A DNA stretch of 64,000 nt from Pseudoalteromonas ruthenica (lineage in GTDB: Bacteria; Pseudomonadota; Gammaproteobacteria; Enterobacterales; Alteromonadaceae). The notes under the pieces were generated by a model. It was not told where the DNA came from and made no database searches. It saw only the letters and a program-made list of their open reading frames with translations. The position numbers and the translations under genes are program-made. The first letter of the stretch is position 1. Each line of letters opens with the position of its first letter. The DNA lies in contig NZ_CP023397.1 of the NCBI RefSeq assembly GCF_008808095.1, positions 186,001 to 250,000 of the forward strand. Direction: 5' to 3'. Shown in pieces: positions 33,389 through 42,934 of the stretch.

Positions 33389-34879
33389 ATGGTTCGCTTG
33401 CTCTTTACCTTCGCTTTACTGTTACTTACCACTTCTAGCCTTGCGCAAAGTAATCTATTCGTCGACAAATACAAAGGCGGCCGCACCAAGGCCGACGCCC
33501 ATTACAGCTATATGCCTGTATTAGTGCTAGACAAAGGTGATCAACGTATAGAGTTAGCGGGGGAGTATCGCGCTTACATGCAGGAGATTGAGCCTAGCGC
33601 CAAACTCGGCTTTTCACACCTACTTGCTGATGTTAAAGCCAAGCTGGAGGCTAAGGGTTTTAGCATACAGGTTTATTGCGTTCAGGAGTGTGATAAACGC
33701 ACTTACGCCCGGCTAATTGATGATACCTTTCGCGATACAGTGTTGTATCGCTTAGGTTATTACAATGTGCAGGAAAACCGATTTGGCTATCTGTCAGCGA
33801 TGAAAACAGTGAATGAGCAGCCACGTGCAGTTATGCTGTTTGCTAAACAAGAACGCAGCGGAGGGCTTTCCTTAGGCTATGAACAAATTGCATCGTTGCC
33901 CATGCCTGATGCGGGTCTTAGCGTGCAGCAAGACTTTGAGATTGATGCGTTGGATTTTAGTCAGCTAAAAGCCAAGGAAAAAGATGCAAAAGGCAGTGCT
34001 GATCACCCATTAATCGAGCGCTTCCCTGGCAGTTATATCAAAAGCAGCGGCGTGAGTGATTATGAACCCTATCCGTTAATTGTAGGTCAGTATAAAAAAT
34101 CAATTCCGGTGCGCACCGTCGGCGGTAAAGTGACCACGCTAAATTACCGTATTGATAAAACGGTTGGACCTTATGCAGTTCATAAAAACTACATGAATGC
34201 ACTGACCCAAGCTGGGTTCACTATTATTTATGAGTGCCAAGCACGTAGTTGTGGCAACTATATTTTGCGTGATAATTACCGCGATACCATTTTTGCTAAG
34301 CGTCATGATTCTGATATCTATAACATGACTGAAAAAAGCAACTTTTACTTGTTCACAGCTGAGAAAGACACACCTCATGGCAAGCTATACACATCGATGT
34401 ACAGCCTACAACGTAGGGCCAAGGAAAGTGTAGAGTTGGTGGTTGATATTATTGAAGAAAAAGGGGTTAGCCACGTAGCTTTAAATATCGACAGTGACAA
34501 TCTTTTAAAAGAAATACAAAACACAGGCAGTGTTTCTTTGTATGGTATTGAGTTTGATTTTAATAAACACACCATTAAACCTAGCTCAAAAGCGCAATTG
34601 GATGAAATTGCAAAGTTCTTAACGCAAAGGACTGATGTTTCTTTGTATGTGGTTGGTCACACCGATAACAAAGGTGTATTTGACTACAACCAAGACTTAG
34701 CGAGTCGACGCGCTCAAGAAGTGGTGAACACCCTGGTTCGTGATTACCAAATAACCCAACAGCGATTGCAAGCGGTGGGTGTCGGGCCAGTCGCTCCGTT
34801 GGCTGCAAACGACAATGACGATAATATGCAGCGTAACCGTCGCGTTGAATTGGTACTCAAAGCTCCCATGTTCCTATAA
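33389..34879 (+). CDS. OmpA-family protein with duplicated DUF4892-like domain
   Basis: A 496-aa exported protein: signal peptide (ending SLAQS), two copies of a DUF4892-like module (about 25-160 and 205-330), and a C-terminal OmpA peptidoglycan-binding domain (about 385-496; IEFDFNKHTIKPSSKAQLDEIAKFL, VVGHTDNKG, RNRRVELVL). The internal duplication shows as CVQECDKRTYARLIDDTFRD against CQARSCGNYILRDNYRD, both keeping a Cys pair. It is probably anchored to the cell wall from the periplasm or outer membrane; the DUF4892 role is unknown. The ATG at 33389 has AAGGA about 8 bases upstream; an ATG three codons earlier sits on top of that ribosome site. Confidence 0.85.
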   Translation: MVRLLFTFALLLLTTSSLAQSNLFVDKYKGGRTKADAHYSYMPVLVLDKGDQRIELAGEYRAYMQEIEPSAKLGFSHLLADVKAKLEAKGFSIQVYCVQECDKRTYARLIDDTFRDTVLYRLGYYNVQENRFGYLSAMKTVNEQPRAVMLFAKQERSGGLSLGYEQIASLPMPDAGLSVQQDFEIDALDFSQLKAKEKDAKGSADHPLIERFPGSYIKSSGVSDYEPYPLIVGQYKKSIPVRTVGGKVTTLNYRIDKTVGPYAVHKNYMNALTQAGFTIIYECQARSCGNYILRDNYRDTIFAKRHDSDIYNMTEKSNFYLFTAEKDTPHGKLYTSMYSLQRRAKESVELVVDIIEEKGVSHVALNIDSDNLLKEIQNTGSVSLYGIEFDFNKHTIKPSSKAQLDEIAKFLTQRTDVSLYVVGHTDNKGVFDYNQDLASRRAQEVVNTLVRDYQITQQRLQAVGVGPVAPLAANDNDDNMQRNRRVELVLKAPMFL

Positions 34880-35025
34880 CCAAGCAGTTAAGCCCTGCCT
34901 CAGGTTGCAGGGCGCTATGGTTGAATATAAGTTGTTCTGTGGCCTTGTTTTACAAAAGCACTGGTCAGTTATACAAAAAGTGCTGGGCCAGAACCAAAGA
35001 CTCAATAATATTGGCAGAGCGTAAA

Positions 35026-35418
35026 TTAATCGAAATGAGGGCGCAGCTGTTCACGCATTTCCATCATATTGCCAGGATGGATTTCCCAGCGGTTTTTATC
35101 TTCGAACTCAAAATCGATTTTAAAGCGCTCTGTTTCGCCATCCATTTGAAACAGCAGTTTTATAAAACGCCAGTCGCATTGCTCATAAACTTCCTCACGG
35201 AATTCACGAAGGGTATTGCTAAGTAGCAACATGTCCTCTTCTATTCTGGCTGTTGCGGGTTCAACTTCGTCGCCATTATATAAAAAGCCGGAGTTGGCCA
35301 TATGGCCCTCATTAAACTCGAAAACAAACGCAAACGCTGTCCATGGGTTTTGCTGTACTTTCTTGCAGCGTAGAAATAGACCTGCAATGTATTGGAGACG
35401 TTCCATTGGTATATTCAT
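35026..35418 (-). CDS. Candidate immunity protein, second tandem copy
   Basis: A 130-aa acidic, soluble protein with no signal peptide. It is roughly four-fifths identical by eye to the protein encoded just upstream; the last 50 residues (from EFREEVYEQCDWRFIKLLF) are nearly identical while residues 18-75 vary. The FKIDFEFED block and overall size recall YezG/DUF600-type immunity proteins, but this is a tentative resemblance. It is the fourth and last gene of a minus-strand series that starts with a probable polymorphic toxin. An in-frame start at 35469 was rejected in favour of 35418, where GAGGA has good spacing and both paralogues become equal in length. Confidence 0.7.
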   Translation of the reverse strand: MNIPMERLQYIAGLFLRCKKVQQNPWTAFAFVFEFNEGHMANSGFLYNGDEVEPATARIEEDMLLLSNTLREFREEVYEQCDWRFIKLLFQMDGETERFKIDFEFEDKNRWEIHPGNMMEMREQLRPHFD

Positions 35419-35477
35419 ACGGTGTCCTCTTGTAGGCGTTTGATGCATAAAATCGACAACCAACGCCAAAATAGCGA

Positions 35478-35870
35478 TTAATCGAAATGAGGGCGCAACT
35501 GCTCACGCATTTCCATCATATTGCCAGGGTGAATTTCCCAGCGGCTTTTATCTTCAAATTCAAAATCGATTTTAAAGCGCCCGGTTTCGCTTTCCATTTG
35601 GAACAATAACTTTATAAAACGCCAGTCGCATTGCTCATAAACTTCCTCACGGAATTCGAGCAGAGTGTCGTCTAACAACAAAGGATCGTCTTCTATTTCG
35701 GCAGAGGCAGGGCGTACTGCTTCTGCGTTATATATGAAACCAGAGTTGGCCATATGACCTTCATTAAACTCGAAAACAAAAGCTAATTCTGTCCAAGGGT
35801 TTTGTTCTACTCTTTCACAGCGTAAGAATAGGTCTGCAATGTACTGTAGTCTTTCTGCTGGTATAATCAT
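35478..35870 (-). CDS. Candidate immunity protein, first tandem copy
   Basis: A 130-aa paralogue of the gene at 35026-35418, separated from it by 59 bases. It starts MIIPAERLQYIADLFLRCE and ends WEIHPGNMMEMREQLRPHFD; the shared FNEGHMANSGF and EQCDWRFIKLLFQM blocks look structural, and the variable middle (YNAEAVRPASAEIEDDP) may carry partner specificity. Arrays of diverging immunity copies after a toxin gene are common in polymorphic toxin loci. AGAGGG lies just before the ATG. The YezG-like assignment is weak; the tandem paralogy is seen directly. Confidence 0.7.
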   Translation of the reverse strand: MIIPAERLQYIADLFLRCERVEQNPWTELAFVFEFNEGHMANSGFIYNAEAVRPASAEIEDDPLLLDDTLLEFREEVYEQCDWRFIKLLFQMESETGRFKIDFEFEDKSRWEIHPGNMMEMREQLRPHFD

Positions 35871-35927
35871 AAACCCTCTTATAAGCGCTTCAGTCGCTTT
35901 TGGCTATTTCTATCTATATTAGAGCGT

Positions 35928-36422
35928 TCAAGCGTTTTTATAGTTTTGGGCTATACGCTTGAGTTCAGCAAGAATACCCTGCTCTAGTAGAGACACGTAA
36001 GGCAGTTGTATCGTAGAGTAATTATGCACTTTAGAGGGAACTGAAAGGTTTAATATTGAAATTCCCTTTTCATCTTCAGCCATACAATTTGGTGAGAAAC
36101 GGATTTTCAATTCTTGGCCATCAAATAAGTTTTTCATGTGAAGTGTGTCGGCAGGGAGCCCCCCTTCACTGGGTAATTTCATGAAACCATTTTCGATGGT
36201 ATCTATTACCCAATCTAAAGAACTGAGTGGAATACGAAATTCAGTATGGCGGATGTCTTTCTTGAAGAACGCACGTTGCTTTTCATTTAACTTGCTTTTC
36301 TTTCTAAAAAACAAGGTTGTCGAACTTTTCACTATATAAAGTGTTTCATTTTCGTTGAAAAAGAAGTTATCGAGAGTCTTTTCTAAAGTATGACCGTGTG
36401 GAAGCTGATCAATATCAAGCAT
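35928..36422 (-). CDS. Unknown 164-aa protein following the toxin gene
   Basis: I recognise no family. It is soluble with no signal peptide; it contains FFFNENETLYIVKSSTTLFFRKKSKLNEKQ, a hydrophobic-aromatic middle (FRIPLSSLDWVIDTIENGFMKLP) and an amphipathic C-terminus (LLEQGILAELKRIAQNY). It starts 4 bases after the stop of the 484-aa toxin-like gene, the position normally held by the cognate immunity gene, and it is unrelated to the two tandem paralogues further down. Base composition is AT-rich like the toxin C-terminus. Cognate immunity is inferred from position only. Confidence 0.65.
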   Translation of the reverse strand: MLDIDQLPHGHTLEKTLDNFFFNENETLYIVKSSTTLFFRKKSKLNEKQRAFFKKDIRHTEFRIPLSSLDWVIDTIENGFMKLPSEGGLPADTLHMKNLFDGQELKIRFSPNCMAEDEKGISILNLSVPSKVHNYSTIQLPYVSLLEQGILAELKRIAQNYKNA

Positions 36423-36426
36423 CTAT

Positions 36427-37881
36427 TTATCCTCTAATTGGTTTGGCAGGAATTCGCATAATAGCGCCTACTTTAGGGTCTTCGAGCTCAGCGATAGTTT
36501 TTGGTGAGCGTTCGATGGTAATACTCTCAAGTGTTCCATGCTGGTTCGCAGGAAGGTAGCCTGACTCTCCTTTTGTTTTGGTTAGTCCGTCGCCAGAAAA
36601 TGCATGGTTTGTGCCTATTTCGGTGGTATACATGTGTCGATTTAGAAATTTTTCGCTTTTATCTTCATCTTTAAAGTAAATTTCGGCAAACTCATCCACC
36701 TCATCTTGGTTGTAGGGATTAAGGCCTGCCTCAAAGTAATCGTTCATTATCCCCTTGTATTCCTTTGAGTATTCAGGTGTCATCACTTCCTTTAATGTTT
36801 CTGGAGGGTGTTTGTCTGTTTCTGATGAGTTTTCATTGCTAAACTCCTTAACTCCCACGTCCTTCATCCGATCATAGGTTGGTACAAAGGTATAGGAGTC
36901 TTCGTTTTCCAAGTACTTTTCTTGGTCTACGATAATAACTTCCCACTCGGCGTCCTCTTTCCAATTCATACCATTTAAATCGTTCAGCAGTTTAGGGTCT
37001 GTGTCAGCATTTTCCATTTGGTCAAAGGTAGTGGTCCAAGTGGTTGTCCGCCCCGACTCACGTTCAAAACCAAGCTTATCGTTAGGTCCTTTCTTTTCTT
37101 GTAAGGTGACAATAAAGCGCTCTTTTACAACGCCCTTTGCGGCTAAGGCTTCTAATTCACTCTGTGAATATTTAGGTTGATATTCGCCGGTCTCTTCTAG
37201 ACGTTTACGCGCATCCGCCAAGCGCTGCACACACTCTTCCATGCTTTGCGGTGGTGCTTTTTTTTGTGCTGGCGCTTTTTTAGCGCTTGCTTCACTTGCT
37301 TGTGGTTCGCTTGCTTTGCTGGTATCCGTTTTTTTGCCTGCGCCGGTGACCACTGGCGCTGAGCTTGTGGAACTGGGTGCGGGTGCCTTTTTCTCTGGGC
37401 TTGCCAAATCGGCGCCGCTGCTGCGCTTCGGTGCGCTTGAGCCAGCGGCATCGCTACTGCGTGTTTTATCTGATTTTTGCAGCTGTTGTTTAACCACGTT
37501 GGGGTGCTCGGCAATATCCCACAGTTCGAACATCACTAAGCGTTCATCCACCAAAGCTTCGGCCACCTCGTTAAGCTGTGAAGTGACTGGCTTATAGCCT
37601 GAGCCGAAGCTGGTGATATGTAAATAGTCGAACAAGGTGCTAATAATAAACTGACTATTGCGCCATGGGTCGAGATCATGCAAAAACTGCTCGGCGAATA
37701 CACGCCCGGACCGAAATGCATAGATGGGATGGGGAAGCATAGGATCATCGGGGATATGTTCAGGGCGACACACCAAATGAGGATGACCAAAACTGCAATA
37801 CACAATGTAACCGCGAGCGAATGCCGCAGGCGTTACTGGGTTGTAATCCTTGACGAGACTAGAGCTTTCCATAGCACACAT
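36427..37881 (-). CDS. Probable polymorphic toxin with unknown C-terminal domain
   Basis: A 484-aa protein in three parts. The N-terminal domain (about 10-135; AAFARGYIVYCSFGHPHLVCRPEHIP, PIYAFRSGRVFAEQFLHDLDPWRNSQFII) is globular and unrecognised. A low-complexity Ala/Lys/Pro/Ser linker (about 137-215) follows. The C-terminal domain (about 215-484) is acidic and ends TTEIGTNHAFSGDGLTKTKGESGY...GAIMRIPAKPIRG. Conserved delivery domain, flexible linker, variable tip and small downstream genes are the plan of secreted or contact-delivered effectors. There is no signal peptide, so T6SS or another machine would be needed; none is in the window. The linker is GC-rich and the tip AT-rich, suggesting tip exchange. 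Start may be the ATG at 37881 or 37872; neither has a good ribosome site. Confidence 0.6.
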   Translation of the reverse strand: MCAMESSSLVKDYNPVTPAAFARGYIVYCSFGHPHLVCRPEHIPDDPMLPHPIYAFRSGRVFAEQFLHDLDPWRNSQFIISTLFDYLHITSFGSGYKPVTSQLNEVAEALVDERLVMFELWDIAEHPNVVKQQLQKSDKTRSSDAAGSSAPKRSSGADLASPEKKAPAPSSTSSAPVVTGAGKKTDTSKASEPQASEASAKKAPAQKKAPPQSMEECVQRLADARKRLEETGEYQPKYSQSELEALAAKGVVKERFIVTLQEKKGPNDKLGFERESGRTTTWTTTFDQMENADTDPKLLNDLNGMNWKEDAEWEVIIVDQEKYLENEDSYTFVPTYDRMKDVGVKEFSNENSSETDKHPPETLKEVMTPEYSKEYKGIMNDYFEAGLNPYNQDEVDEFAEIYFKDEDKSEKFLNRHMYTTEIGTNHAFSGDGLTKTKGESGYLPANQHGTLESITIERSPKTIAELEDPKVGAIMRIPAKPIRG

Positions 37882-37946
37882 AAATTGTTTTTAACTGGCG
37901 ACAATATTACCCGATGTGATGCCTAAAAAAAAGCACAATAAAAAGA

Positions 37947-37967
37947 AAGCGCCCAGCCAGGGCGCTT
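37947..37967 (-). terminator. Terminator-like hairpin upstream of the toxin gene
   Basis: A perfect 8-base stem (AAGCGCCC / GGGCGCTT, 5-base loop) is followed on the minus strand by TCTTTTTATT. It lies 66 bases before the toxin start and would stop minus-strand read-through into it. No minus-strand gene is seen to its right. Confidence 0.6.
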
Positions 37968-37981
37968 ATTCTACGCTATGG

Positions 37982-38284
37982 TGAAGGGGGGCCAATTCCT
38001 ATGCACACCCCCTGTTTGAATCCAATTAGAGAGGAACAAAAGGTGGTTGCAATTGCAAACCCTTCGCACGCTTTTACGGAACTTTATAAATAGAGCGATC
38101 ACTTTTATTTTAAAAAAATAACAATCGCGTCTATCTCGTGGCTAGAGAACTAGCGCCTTACTTTAATGCGCGGGCTTAGGTGATTTGTTAGTTGCAACCT
38201 AGCATGCCTTTGTTATACTCGGCGCGAACTTTCAGTAAGTAGTGAAAGTTCCTAACCAATATTTCGTAATTAAACCCGAAGTGG
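37982..38284. other. Intergenic region with hairpin
   Basis: No gene is seen in the roughly 300 bases here. A 9-base perfect stem, GAACTTTCA (38226-38234) with TGAAAGTTC (38243-38251), follows a TTATACT -10-like element near 38212 and would sit in the leader of the small membrane-protein frame at 38285. Confidence 0.45.
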
Positions 38285-38692
38285 ATGTACACAGTGCTTT
38301 CAGCTAACACGAACAATTCAACCTTGCTAACGCAACCGCTGGTGTTGGGCGCGTGCTTTGGTCGTGGTGTTGTGCTTGCTTGTGTGCTCTTTGCGCTTAA
38401 TACGGCGTTGTTGCTCAGCGGCTCTCTTGGAGATGCCATCGAGCTTGAAGCGCTAATGGGCGAAGGTTTAAGCCAAGAGCCTTGGTTGGTGGCGGCGATG
38501 CAGTTTTTTGCCCAGCCGGTGCTTAGCGCCCAGTTGTTAATTGGTTTATGTTGGTTATTGTTTCACTTTTTTGCGCCTAAGCGCGCAGCCATTTCGCTGC
38601 GTAAAGCGGCGTTTGACTTTGTCGCCCCCACCCGTTGCCAGAATCCTCAAGGCGCGCATGGGTGCCGCGCTCCTCCATCATTTGCCGGTTGA
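38285..38692 (+). CDS. Possible small membrane protein
   Basis: A 135-aa frame with two hydrophobic segments (VLGACFGRGVVLACVLFALNTALLL, about 19-43; VLSAQLLIGLCWLLFHFF, about 79-96) that look like genuine membrane helices, and an acidic loop between them. The last 25 residues (APTRCQNPQGAHGCRAPPSFAG) look like read-through, so the gene may be frameshifted or truncated at its 3' end. No ribosome site is evident. I recognise no family. It is plausible but unproven. Confidence 0.4.
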   Translation: MYTVLSANTNNSTLLTQPLVLGACFGRGVVLACVLFALNTALLLSGSLGDAIELEALMGEGLSQEPWLVAAMQFFAQPVLSAQLLIGLCWLLFHFFAPKRAAISLRKAAFDFVAPTRCQNPQGAHGCRAPPSFAG

Positions 38693-39042
38693 TTGTTTTT
38701 AGTTGCTACCACTTAGGAAATGCGTGTCCTCGGTAGCGACCTCAGTGCGTCTGCTTAATTTTTGTCACTGACCACAGTCAACCCACCGCAGTGTTATTCG
38801 CGGTGCCTCGGGCAGCAATGCTAATCTATCTCTGCACACTCTACATTAGTGAAGGTCAAGCTATACGCTGACTCAGTCGCTTATGTCGCGGCTGCAGAGA
38901 ACCTTTGGCAAAGCAGCATTTTTGCATCTTAAAAATGCTCCCTTAACCGCGAATTTCGTCCTTTAAGCGTTGTATTTATGCGCTTGAAGTAGCTCAGGCC
39001 ACTTTGTGGCGAGGTTTAACCTTTAGGTTGTAGGGTAGTGTT
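38693..39042. other. Control region upstream of cyoABCDE
   Basis: There are 350 bases without a gene. One hairpin is evident, AGCATTTTT (38915-38923) with AAAAATGCT (38931-38939). The rest presumably holds the oxidase promoter; I could not identify a convincing ArcA or FNR site by eye. Confidence 0.4.
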
Positions 39043-39948
39043 TTGTTAACTCGAAAACTCTTTTCATTCGCTTTCGCCCTTATGGTGTTGGTGCTCAGTG
39101 GCTGTAGTGGCGGAGTGCTGGACCCCAAGGGGCAAATTGGCATTGATGAGAAAAATCTCATTATTATTGCCACCGTTCTGATGTTGGTTGTGGTGATCCC
39201 GGTGATCATCATGACTTTGTATTTTGCCTGGAAATATCGCGATGGTCGCGACCATGAGATCTATGCCCCGAAATGGGCGCACTCGAGCAAAATAGAAGCG
39301 GCGGTGTGGACCATTCCCATCGTTATTATCATTGTGCTTGGGGTGATCACTTGGCGCTCCACACAAGCACTTGACCCATACAAGCCGCTGGCCGGTAAAG
39401 GGGAGCACTTAACCGTGCAGGTGGTGTCGCTAAATTGGAAGTGGCTATTTATCTACCCTGAGCAGGGTATTGCCACGGTCAATGAGCTGGTGTTTCCAGC
39501 CAATGTGCCGGTGGAATATAAAATCACCTCGCAAAGTACCATGAACTCCTTTTTTATTCCCCAGCTGGGAAGCCAAATTTACTCCATGGCGGGCATGGAA
39601 ACCCAGCTACACCTGATTGCCAACGAGCCTGGCACATTCAAAGGCTTTTCAGCCAACTACAGTGGCGCCGGGTTTAGTGGCATGAAGTTTAATGCCATTG
39701 CCACCCCCACACAGGCCGACTTTGATACCTGGGTTGCCAATGTCAAAGCCAAAGGGACTAAGTTAGACCAACACAGCTACGAGACGTTAACCCAACCCAG
39801 TGAATACCATCCGGTGAGCTATTACAGCGAGGTGGAGCAGGGGCTGTTTCACAGCATTGTGATGAAGTACATGCAAGGTCACGGTGAAATGAATTATTAC
39901 GCCAAGCCCGAGCATGCGGCGCATAACCAACATCGCGTCGAGGAGTGA
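39043..39948 (+). CDS. cyoA: Cytochrome bo3 ubiquinol oxidase subunit II
   Basis: Subunit II of the proton-pumping quinol oxidase: a 301-aa lipoprotein (lipobox LSGC, lipidated C21), two membrane helices, then a periplasmic cupredoxin-like domain. The copper-A ligands of cytochrome c oxidases are missing; the matching region reads [19 protein letters not shown], as in E. coli CyoA, which marks a quinol rather than cytochrome c oxidase. The start is a TTG at 39043 with a TAGGGTAG ribosome-like site; no better in-frame ATG precedes the signal peptide. It is the first gene of a compact five-gene operon. Confidence 0.95.
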   Translation: MLTRKLFSFAFALMVLVLSGCSGGVLDPKGQIGIDEKNLIIIATVLMLVVVIPVIIMTLYFAWKYRDGRDHEIYAPKWAHSSKIEAAVWTIPIVIIIVLGVITWRSTQALDPYKPLAGKGEHLTVQVVSLNWKWLFIYPEQGIATVNELVFPANVPVEYKITSQSTMNSFFIPQLGSQIYSMAGMETQLHLIANEPGTFKGFSANYSGAGFSGMKFNAIATPTQADFDTWVANVKAKGTKLDQHSYETLTQPSEYHPVSYYSEVEQGLFHSIVMKYMQGHGEMNYYAKPEHAAHNQHRVEE

Positions 39949-39950
39949 AA

Positions 39951-41939
39951 ATGAATCTATTTGGAAAACTATCAATTGAGGCCATTCCATACCACGAGCC
40001 CATTATTATGGTGACTTTGGCGGTTGTGGCTGTACTGGGTCTGCTGCTTGCAGCAGCGATGACAAAATATCAAAAATGGGGCGTGCTATGGCGAGATTGG
40101 ATCACCTCCATTGATCATAAACGATTGGGCATGATGTACATAACCCTTGCCCTGATCATGTTATTCCGTGGGTTTGCTGACGCTATTATGATGCGTACTC
40201 AGCTGGCCATGGCGACCGGCGGGGCAGCCGGGTACTTGCCCCCTGAGCACTACGACCAAATCTTTACCGCACACGGCGTGATCATGATTATCTTTATGGC
40301 GATGCCTTTTATGATTGGGTTGATGAACATTGTGGTGCCACTGCAAATCGGTGCCCGCGATGTGGCCTTCCCATTTTTAAACAACCTGAGCTTTTGGCTT
40401 ACGGCGGGCGGCGCAATACTGATTAATTTATCCTTAGGGCTTGGCGAATTTGCTAAGACTGGGTGGGTCGCCTATCCGCCGCTGTCAGAGTTATCTTTTA
40501 GCCCCGGTGTGGGAGTCGATTATTATATTTGGGCGTTGCAGATATCAGGCTTGGGTACTTTGCTAACGGCGGTAAACTTCCTGGTGACGGTATTTAAAAT
40601 GCGCGCGCCGGGCATGAGTTTGATGAAGATGCCTATTTTTACTTGGGCATGTACCTGGGCGAATATTCTTATCGCCGCATCGTTCCCCATTTTAACAGCG
40701 GTGCTGGCCATGCTTACTCTAGATAGATACATGGATTTCCACTTCTTCACCAATGAAGCAGGTGGTAATGCGATGATGTATATCAACTTATTTTGGGCAT
40801 GGGGCCACCCAGAGGTTTATATTCTGATTTTGCCAGCGTTTGGCATTTTTTCTGAAGTGATCTCGACTTTCACTGGCAAGCGTTTGTTCGGCTACAAGTC
40901 CATGGTTTATGCCAGTGGTGCAATTTCCATTTTGGGCTTTATCGTCTGGCTGCATCACTTTTTCACTATGGGCTCCAGTGCCAATGTAAACGCCTTCTTC
41001 GGGGTGATGACCATGGTCATTGCGGTGCCCACTGGGGTGAAGCTGTTTAACTGGCTATTTACCATGTACCGAGGGCGTCTGCGCATCACCGTGCCGGTGC
41101 TGTGGACCATTGGCTTTATGATCACCTTTACTGTGGGCGGTATGACCGGCGTGTTGCTCGCCATTCCCGGCGCAGACTACGTGCTTCATAACAGCTTGTT
41201 TCTGATTGCGCACTTTCACAACACCATTATTGGTGGCGCAGTGTTTGGCTACCTTGCCGGCTTTGCTTATTGGTTCCCCAAAGCCATGGGCTATAAATTG
41301 GATGAGCGTTGGGGCAAGGCGTCATTCTGGTGTTGGCTGGTGGGCTTCTTTGTTGCCTTCATGCCGCTGTATGTACTGGGCTTTTTAGGTATGACGCGAC
41401 GCCTAAACCACACCAACAACCCAGATTGGAACATCTGGCTGTACATTGCCTTTGTCGGTGCTGTGATCATTATGTTTGGCATCGTATTTCAGGTGATCCA
41501 ACTGGTGGTGAGTTATAAAAACCGTGCGCAATTGCAAGATACCACCGGCGATCCTTGGAATGGCCATACCTTAGAGTGGTCTACGGCATCACCGCCCCAG
41601 TACTACAACTTCGCAAACACCCCGGTGGTACGTGATATTGACGCTTGGACCGACACCAAAGAGCAGGGGCAGGCTTATCAGCAAGGGCAACACTATGCGC
41701 CCATCCACATGCCGAAAAACACCTCAGCTGGCGTGCTTATGAGCGCCGCGCTTACGGCATTTTGCTTCGCCATGATTTGGCATATTTGGTGGCTTGCCAT
41801 TGCCGGCCTTGGCGCCGCTATAACCGTGTTTATTAAGCGTTGTTACAGCAATGACGTTGATTACTATGTGCCGGTGGCTGAAATTGAAGCCATCGAGTCA
41901 GCCCATATCCATCATGCAACTGCGGAGGGTCGCTCATGA
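39951..41939 (+). CDS. cyoB: Cytochrome bo3 ubiquinol oxidase subunit I
   Basis: A 662-aa catalytic subunit carrying haem b, haem o3 and CuB, which reduces oxygen to water and pumps protons. The key motifs are intact: FTAHGVIMI (haem b ligand), [13 protein letters not shown] (CuB His and cross-linked Tyr), WLHHFFTMG (two CuB His) and [12 protein letters not shown] (haem ligands). The N-terminus [10 protein letters not shown] matches the quinol-binding region of E. coli CyoB. An upstream in-frame GTG at 39945 was rejected because AGGAG is 5 bases before the ATG at 39951. It overlaps cyoC by 4 bases. Confidence 0.97.
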   Translation: MNLFGKLSIEAIPYHEPIIMVTLAVVAVLGLLLAAAMTKYQKWGVLWRDWITSIDHKRLGMMYITLALIMLFRGFADAIMMRTQLAMATGGAAGYLPPEHYDQIFTAHGVIMIIFMAMPFMIGLMNIVVPLQIGARDVAFPFLNNLSFWLTAGGAILINLSLGLGEFAKTGWVAYPPLSELSFSPGVGVDYYIWALQISGLGTLLTAVNFLVTVFKMRAPGMSLMKMPIFTWACTWANILIAASFPILTAVLAMLTLDRYMDFHFFTNEAGGNAMMYINLFWAWGHPEVYILILPAFGIFSEVISTFTGKRLFGYKSMVYASGAISILGFIVWLHHFFTMGSSANVNAFFGVMTMVIAVPTGVKLFNWLFTMYRGRLRITVPVLWTIGFMITFTVGGMTGVLLAIPGADYVLHNSLFLIAHFHNTIIGGAVFGYLAGFAYWFPKAMGYKLDERWGKASFWCWLVGFFVAFMPLYVLGFLGMTRRLNHTNNPDWNIWLYIAFVGAVIIMFGIVFQVIQLVVSYKNRAQLQDTTGDPWNGHTLEWSTASPPQYYNFANTPVVRDIDAWTDTKEQGQAYQQGQHYAPIHMPKNTSAGVLMSAALTAFCFAMIWHIWWLAIAGLGAAITVFIKRCYSNDVDYYVPVAEIEAIESAHIHHATAEGRS

Positions 41940-42565
41940 GTGCCACTACATCAACCGCTATTCACACCTTAGGTGAGGCGCATCACCCCGATTGTGCGCA
42001 CCATGATACATCAAGCAATACCGTGTTTGGTTTTTGGTTATACCTGATGACCGATTGCCTGTTATTCGCGTCATTTTTTGCCACCTACGCGGTGCTGTAC
42101 ATGAACACCGCCGGCGGGGTTTCCGGCAAAGATATCTTTGAGCTTGACTTTGTTGCCCTAGAAACGGCGGCCTTGTTGCTCAGCAGTATTACCTTTGGTT
42201 TTGCCATGATAACCGCTAAGGCGCAAAAACAGGCGGCTACATTGAGCTGGTTGGCGGTTACTTTTGCCCTAGGGGCGGTGTTCATCGCTATGGAAGTGTA
42301 TGAGTTTCATCACTTAATTGCCGCTGGCAATGGCCCACAACAAAGTGCGTTTTTAACCTCGTTTTTCTCTTTGGTGGGGCTGCATGGCCTGCATGTGAGT
42401 GCGGGATTGATTTGGATGAGCGTGATGATGATTGAGGTGCTGCGCCGTGGGCTTAAGGGGCAAACGGTAACGCGCTTAAGCTGTTTAAGCTTATTTTGGC
42501 ACTTTTTGGATATTGTCTGGATTTGTGTATTTACCGTGGTGTATCTAATGGGGGTGATGTCATGA
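41936..42565 (+). CDS. cyoC: Cytochrome bo3 ubiquinol oxidase subunit III
   Basis: A 209-aa five-helix membrane subunit of the bo3 oxidase. [24 protein letters not shown] (about 31-54) is the diagnostic start of the bo3 type; [14 protein letters not shown] near residue 149 and [18 protein letters not shown] at the C-terminus are also family blocks. Its ATG overlaps the cyoB stop (ATGA) and its stop overlaps the cyoD start, so translation is coupled throughout. Confidence 0.96.
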   Translation: MSATTSTAIHTLGEAHHPDCAHHDTSSNTVFGFWLYLMTDCLLFASFFATYAVLYMNTAGGVSGKDIFELDFVALETAALLLSSITFGFAMITAKAQKQAATLSWLAVTFALGAVFIAMEVYEFHHLIAAGNGPQQSAFLTSFFSLVGLHGLHVSAGLIWMSVMMIEVLRRGLKGQTVTRLSCLSLFWHFLDIVWICVFTVVYLMGVMS

Positions 42566-42918
42566 GTCACAGTGAAACTCACGCGATGGATAAGCTCGAG
42601 GCAGTCGCAGAGCAAGGCCTAGTTAATCACGCTAAGGATTATGTCATTGGTTTTGTACTCTCGGTCGTGCTCACCGGTGCACCGTTTTGGGCGGTGAGCA
42701 GTGGAGCGTTGTCGACAACCAGTACCTTGTCCACTGTGGTGGTGGCAGCCATAGTGCAAATTTACGTGCATTTAAAATACTTTTTGCATCTTAACTTTGT
42801 TAGTGAAGAAGGCAAAGCGAATAGTATCTCCTTTATTTTTAGTGCCCTTATCATCGTTATGGTGGTTGGCTTATCGGTGTGGATCATTTACGAGTCCAAC
42901 GCCATGATGATGTATTAA
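42562..42918 (+). CDS. cyoD: Cytochrome bo3 ubiquinol oxidase subunit IV
   Basis: A 118-aa three-helix accessory subunit needed for assembly of CuB in subunit I. The family pattern is visible: [19 protein letters not shown], then [16 protein letters not shown] and [25 protein letters not shown] longer frame begins at 42496 inside cyoC; the ATG at 42562, overlapping the cyoC stop, is the natural start. The N-terminus is polar and His/Glu-rich as is common. Confidence 0.95.
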   Translation: MSHSETHAMDKLEAVAEQGLVNHAKDYVIGFVLSVVLTGAPFWAVSSGALSTTSTLSTVVVAAIVQIYVHLKYFLHLNFVSEEGKANSISFIFSALIIVMVVGLSVWIIYESNAMMMY

Positions 42919-42934
42919 CGTCGAGGTCGTGCTT

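Noticed and set aside
39043..39948. Cytochrome c oxidase subunit II (CoxB) for the first cyo gene
   Set aside because: The copper-A cysteine and histidine ligands are absent and the operon order and sequence match the quinol oxidase CyoABCDE.
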